Below are positions 1 through 4,408 of a DNA stretch of 6,593 bases, in pieces. Position 1 is the first letter of the stretch. Each line of letters starts with the position of its first letter. The notes under the pieces are model-generated. The model worked only from the letters and a program-made list of their open reading frames with translations, ran no database searches and had not been told where the DNA came from. A program made the translations under genes and the position numbers. The DNA comes from Methanobacteriota archaeon (lineage in GTDB: Archaea > Thermoplasmatota > Thermoplasmata > RBG-16-68-12): the NCBI GenBank assembly GCA_005878415.1, contig VBMM01000086.1, positions 1 to 6,593 on the forward strand, read 5' to 3'.

Positions 1-274
1 CGACGACGTCCATGCCGTCCTCGAGGTCGAAGCCCAGCCCCGCCGCGTCGTCCCGGAAGAGGACGCACGCGAGTTGCGACGTCGCGTCCTTGAGGCTGAA
101 GAAGACGTGGCCCGCCGGCGCGCGCTGCAGGTTGCTGACCTCGCCGCGGACGAGGATCCGGGAGAGGATCGGGTTCCCGCGGACCGTCTCGCGGATCACG
201 CGGGCGAGCTGCGTGACCGTGAGGGCCGCAGGGAGGCCAGGCCGAGTCTCACAGGCGGTGGCGGTCGCGTCCAT
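1..274 (-). CDS. xseA: Exodeoxyribonuclease VII large subunit, N-terminal part (runs off the left edge)
   Basis: The first 91 residues of the large subunit of exonuclease VII, an enzyme that degrades single-stranded DNA to oligonucleotides together with the small subunit XseB. The visible part is the N-terminal OB-fold that binds single-stranded DNA. It has the family order LTVTQLARVIRE (residues 18-29), VRGEVSNLQRAPAGHVFFSL (42-61), then LKDATSQLACVLFRDDA (61-77). The catalytic C-terminal domain lies outside the window. The ATG at 274 leaves a 17-residue lead before LTV, as in bacterial XseA, and no ATG was seen in this frame for about 45 nt upstream. A weak purine stretch (GAAGG) precedes it. 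It lies 71 nt after the small zinc-protein gene on the same strand, so it may be last in that run of genes. ExoVII is mainly bacterial but occurs in some archaea; xseB is not visible here. Family call secure. Confidence 0.93.
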   Translation of the reverse strand, partial: MDATATACETRPGLPAALTVTQLARVIRETVRGNPILSRILVRGEVSNLQRAPAGHVFFSLKDATSQLACVLFRDDAAGLGFDLEDGMDVV

Positions 275-345
275 CGTGCCTTCGCCGGGACATCGGGACG
301 TCGGCGTATCAAGGAGGAGAGGGGAGAGCTGGCCGAAAGTGCCTC

Positions 346-546
346 TCAGTAGCGGAGGGAGAGGATTCGGCACGAGGAGCAGCGGAAGCCCGGGAGGTAC
401 ACGTTTCCCCAACCATCCGGGTCCACGAGCCGTTGCCCTCCGGCCGCGAGCTTCGTCTTCCGGGCCGTCCACTTCGCGCCACCGAGGAGGCTCTCCGCCA
501 CGAGGTAGCCGCGGTCCATTGAGCCGCCGCACTCCGGGCAGTCCAT
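346..546 (-). CDS. Small zinc-binding protein with two CxxC pairs (CPxCG type, PF20097-like)
   Basis: A 66-residue protein with an N-terminal CPECGG knuckle (C3, C6) and a C-terminal CSSC pair (C56, C59), enough to bind one zinc ion in a zinc ribbon-like fold. Between them is a hydrophilic, Gly-rich stretch with Trp26 and Trp46. The layout resembles small PF20097-type proteins found in bacteria and archaea, whose molecular role is unknown; that family name is recalled, not searched. The start at 546 puts the CPxCG knuckle at residue 3, as is usual. An alternative ATG at 597 overlaps the pyrE stop (ATGA) and would add 17 basic residues with codon use unlike the rest of the gene. I prefer 546, but translational coupling to pyrE from 597 is possible. 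Probably co-transcribed with pyrE and carS. Confidence 0.75.
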   Translation of the reverse strand: MDCPECGGSMDRGYLVAESLLGGAKWTARKTKLAAGGQRLVDPDGWGNVYLPGFRCSSCRILSLRY

Positions 547-593
547 GCGTCCCGTAGGTCGACTCGACGGATGGCGTTTGCGTGACTCGGGGC

Positions 594-1133
594 TCATGAA
601 CCCGCGAGGAGATCGCTGGAGCGGAGGAGCGGGTGCAGCCGCACCTCGATCTCCGCGAGCAGCATGCGGCCGCCTTCGTCCCGGTCGACGACGCACACGC
701 AGTCGTCGATCCGTGCGCCGTGGGTGCGCATCCGCTCGATCGCGGCCCGAAGCGTGCCGCCCGTGGTGACGACGTCCTCGACGAACAAGACGCGATCGCC
801 CTTCTCGAGATCCCCTTCGAAGTCGTGCTTCGTCCCGTGCTCCTTCGCCGCCTTGCGCACCATGATGTACGGCTTGGCGGTCGCGAGGCTCACGGCAGCG
901 GCGATCGGCACCGCGCCGAGCTCGACGCCCGCGATCCGATTTGCGTCCCGGGCGTACGGCGCCATGCCGTCCGCAATCGTGCGCAACAGGTCCGGCCGGG
1001 TGATCGCCTTCTTGATGTCGACGTAGTACGAGGACGTCTTGCCCGAAGCCAGGGTGAAGGTCCCGATCTGCAGCGCGCCGGACGCCTTGAGCGCCGTGAC
1101 GAGCCGCGCGCGGTCGATCTCACCAGGGCTCAT
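594..1133 (-). CDS. pyrE: Orotate phosphoribosyltransferase
   Basis: Catalyses transfer of phosphoribose from PRPP to orotate, giving OMP, the fifth step of de novo pyrimidine synthesis in the cytoplasm. The 179-residue length is typical of archaeal PyrE. The diagnostic PRPP-binding motif VLFVEDVVTTGGT is at residues 115-127 (acidic pair E119/D120). The flexible catalytic loop RKAAKEHGTKH is at 93-103, with K94 and K97, and the SGKTSSYYVDIKKA segment at 30-43 is also characteristic. The ATG at 1133 lies inside the end of carS (14-nt overlap), so the two are almost certainly one transcript with coupled translation. UMP made downstream of this step is the source of CTP used by the neighbouring CarS. 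Nothing appears missing or broken. Confidence 0.95.
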   Translation of the reverse strand: MSPGEIDRARLVTALKASGALQIGTFTLASGKTSSYYVDIKKAITRPDLLRTIADGMAPYARDANRIAGVELGAVPIAAAVSLATAKPYIMVRKAAKEHGTKHDFEGDLEKGDRVLFVEDVVTTGGTLRAAIERMRTHGARIDDCVCVVDRDEGGRMLLAEIEVRLHPLLRSSDLLAGS

Positions 1134-1680
1134 GCTTCTTCCCCATCCGGTATCCGACGAGGTTCACGGCCCGATGAAGGGCCGGCGTAATAACGATGAT
1201 GGCCAGGAGGCCGAGGAGCGCGTCCCCCTCGTAGAATCGAGGGATCGACCACGTCGGGATCGCAAGGCTGACGAGGAGTCCGCCGACGACGAAGTCGTAT
1301 TGGTCGAGAAGAGGCGCCTTGGCGCCGCGAGGCTTGTGCATCCGACGCTTGATGAACGCCCCGCCGAGGTCTCCGAGGAGCGCGCCGAGGGCGAGGAGCG
1401 CGGAGGCGAAGGACGCTTCCGCGTACGATCCGAAGGACCAGCTCGATCCCGGGGTGAAGAGATTGAACGGCACGGAGAGGAGGAAGCCGAGGACCGCGCC
1501 GGACAGCGTCCCGCCGACGAGGCCGCGCCAGGTCTTCCCGTCGCCGAACATCCGATCGCCGTCCCGCAACGTCCGCCCGAAGTCGATCGGCGTTCCCCCG
1601 CCGAAGACGACGGCCATGGGATTCGCGACGTACGCGGGGAGGAAGAACCAGAGCGCCTGCACGATTGCCTCGAGGGCCAT
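1120..1680 (-). CDS. carS: CDP-2,3-bis-(O-geranylgeranyl)-sn-glycerol synthase (CDP-archaeol synthase)
   Basis: An integral membrane cytidylyltransferase that uses CTP to activate the unsaturated archaeal diether lipid, giving CDP-archaeol for attachment of polar head groups. It is an archaeal hallmark. The 186-residue protein shows the family blocks in order: LPAYVANPMAVVFGG (14-28), DFGR...DGDRMFGDGKTWRG (33-53), and the catalytic-type segment LGDLGGAFIKRRMHKPRGAK (102-121) followed by PLLDQYDF (123-130). The last is related to the CdsA signature and contains D104, D126 and D129. Hydrophobic membrane segments are near 5-27, 53-72, 91-109, 130-142 and 152-167. The ATG at 1680 is supported by a TATA-like box centred 28 nt upstream, implying a leaderless mRNA. 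It overlaps pyrE by 14 nt. An 18-bp palindrome lies 71-88 nt upstream. Confidence 0.95.
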   Translation of the reverse strand: MALEAIVQALWFFLPAYVANPMAVVFGGGTPIDFGRTLRDGDRMFGDGKTWRGLVGGTLSGAVLGFLLSVPFNLFTPGSSWSFGSYAEASFASALLALGALLGDLGGAFIKRRMHKPRGAKAPLLDQYDFVVGGLLVSLAIPTWSIPRFYEGDALLGLLAIIVITPALHRAVNLVGYRMGKKHEPW

Positions 1681-1703
1681 CGGGCCGCGTAGGAACGACC
1701 CTC

Positions 1704-1711
1704 GGATATAG
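1704..1711 (-). promoter_or_regulatory. TATA-like box of carS-pyrE
   Basis: On the minus strand the sequence reads CTATATCC, centred about 28 nt before the carS ATG. Archaeal TATA boxes sit roughly 26 nt before transcription start, so this would place the start at or beside the ATG and give a leaderless message. No Shine-Dalgarno motif lies between it and the ATG, which agrees with that reading. Confidence 0.5.
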
Positions 1712-1750
1712 GTAACCCCGGAGCGGAGCCCGAGGAGGCCCAGGTATTTC

Positions 1751-1768
1751 TACCTCTGTTCAGAGGTA
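1751..1768. repeat. 18-bp perfect palindrome, copy 1 (operator candidate upstream of carS)
   Basis: TACCTCTGTTCAGAGGTA is a perfect dyad: 8-bp arms TACCTCTG/CAGAGGTA around a TT centre. A near-identical copy lies at 2047-2064, and matching flanks extend the shared block to 22 bp (1748-1769). It sits between the stop of the 75-aa gene and the carS TATA box, about 40 nt upstream of that box. This suits a regulator-binding site, but it could also form an RNA hairpin at the 3' end of the 75-aa gene transcript. Function is inferred. Confidence 0.7.
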
Positions 1769-1803
1769 GGAGTCCCCCGGAATCTCCATCGGCTTCGGTG
1801 GCC

Positions 1804-2031
1804 CTACGCAGTCCGCTCGAGCCGCGCGATCCGCGCGGCGAGGTCCGACTGCACCTTCCGGTGGTAGGCGAGGAGCTTCTTCGCGGCCTCCCGACGTGAC
1901 CCGGCTCCGCGCGCCGGCCCGACGTAGTCCTCGCGCCTCTCGCTCCGGCCGTCGCGCCGCTCGTAGTGCCAGAAGTACAGGTACTCGTTCCCGTCGATCC
2001 GCCGCACGCGGAGACCACAGCCGACCCGCAT
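1804..2031 (-). CDS. Small basic protein with a beta-hairpin and helix, possibly nucleic-acid binding
   Basis: A 75-residue, Arg-rich protein that I do not recognise as a named family. Residues 7-40 alternate hydrophobic and basic positions in the pattern LRVRRIDGNEYLYFWHYE then REDYVGPA, which looks like a short antiparallel sheet. The layout of a Tyr/Phe-rich strand, a basic turn and Y-[VIL]-G-P recalls the N-terminal arm domains of integrase-like proteins and similar small archaeal proteins; this is a weak resemblance only. Residues 45-73 look like one long amphipathic basic helix (SRREAAKKLLAYHRKV...). The start at 2031 is supported by a good Shine-Dalgarno motif (GGAGGT, 5-nt spacer). 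The gene is bracketed by the two matching palindromes, one over its own promoter/leader, so a self-regulating DNA-binding role is plausible but unproven. Confidence 0.6.
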   Translation of the reverse strand: MRVGCGLRVRRIDGNEYLYFWHYERRDGRSERREDYVGPARGAGSRREAAKKLLAYHRKVQSDLAARIARLERTA

Positions 2032-2036
2032 CCAGG

Positions 2037-2042
2037 ACCTCC
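2037..2042 (-). promoter_or_regulatory. Shine-Dalgarno motif of the 75-aa gene
   Basis: Minus strand GGAGGT ends 5 nt before the ATG at 2031. It fixes the start of this small gene and stands out because several neighbouring genes have TATA boxes too close to the ATG to leave room for a leader. Confidence 0.6.
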
Positions 2043-2046
2043 GTTC

Positions 2047-2064
2047 TACCTCTGTTTAGAGGTA
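2047..2064. repeat. 18-bp palindrome, copy 2 (operator candidate between the 75-aa gene and the KaiC-like gene)
   Basis: TACCTCTGTTTAGAGGTA differs from copy 1 only at the eleventh base, leaving 7-bp perfect arms TACCTCT/AGAGGTA around GTTT. It starts 16 nt upstream of the 75-aa gene ATG, where the core promoter of that minus-strand gene should be. Read on the minus strand its centre (CTAAACA) is itself weakly TATA-like. It is also about 80 nt upstream of the TATA box of the divergent ATPase gene, so one bound protein could affect both directions. Confidence 0.7.
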
Positions 2065-2141
2065 GATATCGGTGGAGGGATGAACCTTCCGGTGGGGTGT
2101 GCGGACGCCTCTTTCCGCGAGTGATAATCTCCGCGGCACCC

Positions 2142-2149
2142 CTTTATAG
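2142..2149 (+). promoter_or_regulatory. TATA-like box of the first KaiC-like gene
   Basis: CTTTATAG is centred about 32 nt before the ATG at 2178. The predicted transcription start is within a few bases of the start codon, giving a very short or absent leader. It matches the box (CTTTATAAC) before the second KaiC-like gene. Confidence 0.6.
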
Positions 2150-2177
2150 CGAGAGCCGGCTCGTTCGCGGGCCGTCC

Positions 2178-2879
2178 ATGGACCGTCTCAAGACCTACGT
2201 CGAAGGGTTCGACGACGCCCTCGGCGGCGGCATCCCCCGCGGTTCCATCGTCCTCGTCGCCGGGACCCCGGGCACGATGAAGACGGCGCTGACCTTCTCG
2301 ATCCTCTACGAGAACGTGAAGGCGGGCTCGAAGGCCCTGTACATCTCGCTCGAGGAGAGCCAGGAGGATCTCCGGGCCGCGATGACGGACCTCGGGATGA
2401 CCGGCCTGGACGACATGGAGCTGTACGTCCTCGACATCGGCCGGATCCGGCTCGAGCACAAGGACGAGGAGCTGTCGAAGAACTGGCTCGACGTCCTGCA
2501 GAAGTACATCGACCAGCGCGTCCGGGTGAACGGGTTCGACCTCGTCGCGGTCGACAGCCTCGCGGCGCTGTACAGCCTCAGCCATCTGGCGAACCCGCGC
2601 CGCGAGCTGTTCCACTTCTTCGGCTTCCTCAAGTCGCTTAAGTCGACGTGCTTCCTGATCTCCGAGGTACCGTCCGGGTCGAACGGCAAGCTGACGGCGT
2701 TCGAGGAGGAGTTCCTCGCCGACGGGATCCTGTACCTGCGCCAGTTCGAGAAAGGCGAGACGGACGTCCAGTTGCGGCTGCGGTGCGTCAAGATGCGCCG
2801 GGCGCGGCACGAGCGCGGGTACTACGCGCTCACGCGGAACGACGGCCGCTTCCAGATCACGCGGGCGATCTCAGAGTGA
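2178..2879 (+). CDS. KaiC/RAD55-family single-domain ATPase, intact copy
   Basis: A 233-residue RecA-fold ATPase of the KaiC/RAD55 group, one complete domain. The N-terminal signature GFDDALGGGIPRGS (10-23) precedes Walker A GTPGTMKT (29-36, K35/T36). The strand ALYISLEE (53-60) carries the catalytic-type glutamate pair E59/E60. Walker B is DLVAVDS (121-127, D126). A KMR...H segment (205-211) matches the nucleotide-sensing end of KaiC domains. The residue before the Walker A lysine is Met, not the usual Gly. Such proteins act in signalling or switching, or as partners of other machines (circadian KaiC, archaellum FlaH, RadA paralogues); the sequence does not reveal which. The ATG at 2178 is chosen for the domain start and the TATA box; the upstream open frame is chance. 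Its stop overlaps the facing minus-strand gene by 9 nt. A degraded paralogue begins about 0.9 kb downstream. Confidence 0.9.
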   Translation: MDRLKTYVEGFDDALGGGIPRGSIVLVAGTPGTMKTALTFSILYENVKAGSKALYISLEESQEDLRAAMTDLGMTGLDDMELYVLDIGRIRLEHKDEELSKNWLDVLQKYIDQRVRVNGFDLVAVDSLAALYSLSHLANPRRELFHFFGFLKSLKSTCFLISEVPSGSNGKLTAFEEEFLADGILYLRQFEKGETDVQLRLRCVKMRRARHERGYYALTRNDGRFQITRAISE

Positions 2880-3641
2880 CGTCTTCTGGAGGAGCTTGAG
2901 GAGCGCCTCCGCGTATTTTCCGGCGAGGGCCTCGTTGCCGAAGGTCTTCGTCGCGGCCGCGCGGTTCTCCTCGATCGCCTCGACCGTCTTGACGAGGACC
3001 GTTACGACGTCCTTCCCCGGCGCGCGCCGGAACAGCGCGGCGATCGACGTGTCCTCGCCCGTCATCACGACGAGCCGGCCGACCGGCAGGTGCAGGACGT
3101 ACGTGCCCTTCGAGCGCCGCCCCGACTCCCGACGGACCATGTCGGCGACCTCGGGCTGGTCCAGGTACGCGGTCGCGCCGGCTTTCGCCAGGACCTCGCG
3201 GCCCCGCCTCAAGATCACGAGGGCGAGCGCGTTCGACTCCTTGTCCCGGGCGAGATCGGACCAGAACGCCGCCTGGAGCGAGAGCGACCGCAGGCGCCGG
3301 CGGAGCGCCGCCAAGCCTTCGCGGTCCTGCGTCCGCGCCAGCTCCCGGAGCGCCGCCTCGAACTCCTTCGCCTCCCTCGGGTGCAGGAGGTGCCGGAACG
3401 TCTGGAACTCCTGGCTCAACGCGTCGAGCTCCGTCGACGCGCGCGGCCGCCGGGCCTCGGGCATCGGGATTTCCGGGGACCCGTGGTGGGCAGACAAGGC
3501 GGGGATCTCCTGTTCGATCAGCTCGACCGCGTCGGCCAAGCTCTTGTCGGGGTGGCGCAACATCGCCTGCATGACGATCTTGCCGTGGCCCTCCAGCTCC
3601 CAGCGGAGCAGCTTGAGGGCTGCCTCGTCCCGCTTGCCCAT
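2871..3641 (-). CDS. Uncharacterised 256-aa soluble, mainly helical protein
   Basis: I do not recognise a family. The protein is charged and mostly helical, without signal peptide or membrane segment. Residues 1-50 form a helical N-terminus (WELEGHGKIVMQAMLRHPDK), followed by a Pro/Ala-rich linker (55-68). Residues 70-160 are strongly charged and coiled-coil prone (FEAALRELARTQDREGLAAL, RRRLRSLSLQ). Residues 178-206 look like beta strands (GTYVLHLPVGRLVVMTGEDT), then helices 209-230 and 236-253. The C-terminal strand/helix part faintly recalls Roadblock/LC7-type regulatory domains, but I cannot support that. The start at 3641 was chosen because the open frame beyond it crosses a promoter-like region and has no domain-like content. 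It lies between two KaiC-like genes on the opposite strand, overlaps the first tail to tail and is divergent from the second, so a functional link with the ATPases is possible. Confidence 0.7.
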   Translation of the reverse strand: MGKRDEAALKLLRWELEGHGKIVMQAMLRHPDKSLADAVELIEQEIPALSAHHGSPEIPMPEARRPRASTELDALSQEFQTFRHLLHPREAKEFEAALRELARTQDREGLAALRRRLRSLSLQAAFWSDLARDKESNALALVILRRGREVLAKAGATAYLDQPEVADMVRRESGRRSKGTYVLHLPVGRLVVMTGEDTSIAALFRRAPGKDVVTVLVKTVEAIEENRAAATKTFGNEALAGKYAEALLKLLQKTSL

Positions 3642-3671
3642 CCCTTCTCGCGGGCTCCGAAACGAGCCTGG

Positions 3672-3682
3672 CCTACAAAAGC
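3672..3682 (-). promoter_or_regulatory. Possible TATA-like box of the 256-aa gene
   Basis: Minus strand GCTTTTGTAGG is centred about 36 nt before the ATG at 3641, which would give a leader of roughly 10 nt holding the purine stretch GAGAAGGG directly before the start codon. Weak match. Confidence 0.35.
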
Positions 3683-3716
3683 ATTCCTTCTCGCGCGAGC
3701 GGCGGATTCCATACTT

Positions 3717-3748
3717 TTCACCGGTGAATATCTCCCTCGATAACGAGG
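3717..3748. repeat. Two adjacent dyads in the divergent promoter region
   Basis: TTCACCGGTGAA (3717-3728) is a perfect 12-bp palindrome. Seven bases on, CCTCG-ATAA-CGAGG (3735-3748) forms a 5-bp stem with a 4-nt loop. Both lie between the 256-aa gene (leftward) and the second KaiC-like gene (rightward), just upstream of the latter's TATA box. They are candidate operator sites; no regulator is identified. Confidence 0.45.
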
Positions 3749-3757
3749 ACGCCAGGG

Positions 3758-3766
3758 CTTTATAAC
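3758..3766 (+). promoter_or_regulatory. TATA box of the second KaiC-like gene
   Basis: CTTTATAAC is the best TATA match in the window, centred about 28 nt before the ATG at 3790. The predicted mRNA is leaderless. It supports 3790 over the out-of-frame ATG at 3785, and suggests the promoter is still intact although the gene behind it is broken. Confidence 0.65.
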
Positions 3767-3789
3767 GTGGACCTCGTCGTGCGGATGCG

Positions 3790-4402
3790 ATGGACGTAGA
3801 GGTCCCCCTTCTCGAGACGTATGTCGACGGTCTGGACCGTGCACTCGGCGGCGGCATCCCGAAGGGCAGCACGATCCTCGTGGCCGGCACGCCGGGCACG
3901 ATGAAGACGTCGCTCATCCTCTGGCTCATGCACGAGAACGCGCGGCTGAGGGGCACGAAGTCGCTCTACGTCAGCCTGGAACAGGACATGGACATCGAAG
4001 GACTGGTTCACGATCCTGTTCGAGATCATCAAGGAGGCGGTCAGCTCGAGCGGGTATCAGATCCTCGCGCTCGACAGCCTCGAGGCGCTCTACACGCTCT
4101 CGGAGGTCAAGACGCCCCGGAGGGAGATGTTCCACTTCCTCGGTTCGCTGAAGGAGCTCGGCCTGACGACGTTCCTGATCTCCGAGACGCCGTTCGGCTC
4201 GACGCGGCTCGCGCAGTGGGGGGAAGACTTCCTCGCGGACGGCATCCTGAACCTGCGACAGGTCGAGGTCGGGGATGCGGAAGTCCAGCTGCGCCTACGG
4301 TGCGTCAAGATGCGTTGGATGAACCACGACCACGACGCGCTCGCGCTGAACCAGGACGGGCAGAAGTTCTTCGTGACCCACGTGATCTCGAAGAAGAAAT
4401 AG
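3790..4402 (+). pseudogene. KaiC/RAD55-family ATPase paralogue, disrupted by internal deletion and frameshift
   Basis: A second copy of the ATPase at 2178-2879, broken in the middle. In the first frame, from 3790, it reads GLDRALGGGIPKGS (14-27), Walker A GTPGTMKT (33-40) and SLYVSLEQ (58-65). Near 3994-3998 homology moves to the +1 frame: KDWFTILFEIIKEAV, Walker B YQILALDSLEALY, PRREMFHF, and a C-terminal LRLRCVKMR, ending at the TAG at 4400-4402. Aligned to the intact copy, about 107 nt are missing (roughly 35 codons, not a multiple of three), so Walker A and B cannot be translated together. The first frame stays open by chance to 4422 with an unrelated, Arg/Gly-rich tail. The second catalytic glutamate is Gln here. 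Both halves keep close family similarity, which points to a recent lesion, an assembly collapse, or less likely recoding. The gene ends 6 nt from the facing membrane-protein gene. Confidence 0.8.
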
Positions 4403-4408
4403 CCGACG

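Noticed and set aside
311..324. Strong plus-strand Shine-Dalgarno-like sequence AAGGAGGAGAGGGG
   Set aside because: No start codon with a sustained or protein-like frame follows; the GTG near 344 meets a stop within a few codons. It lies in the gap before xseA on the other strand, and purine runs are common in this GC-rich DNA.
633..1692. Long plus-strand open frames opposite pyrE and carS
   Set aside because: They are antisense to two securely identified genes, have skewed His/Arg/Glu-rich composition and no motifs. In GC-rich DNA, stop-poor shadow frames are expected.
1748..2065. Insertion sequence or MITE bounded by the two palindromes
   Set aside because: No transposase, no target-site duplication outside the blocks, and the repeats are self-palindromic operators in form rather than asymmetric terminal inverted repeats. 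Kept only as an alternative.
3985..4010. Programmed ribosomal frameshift joining the two halves of the second ATPase
   Set aside because: A frame change alone would not replace the roughly 35 residues missing between the catalytic strand and the next helix. No clear slippery heptamer or downstream structure was seen.
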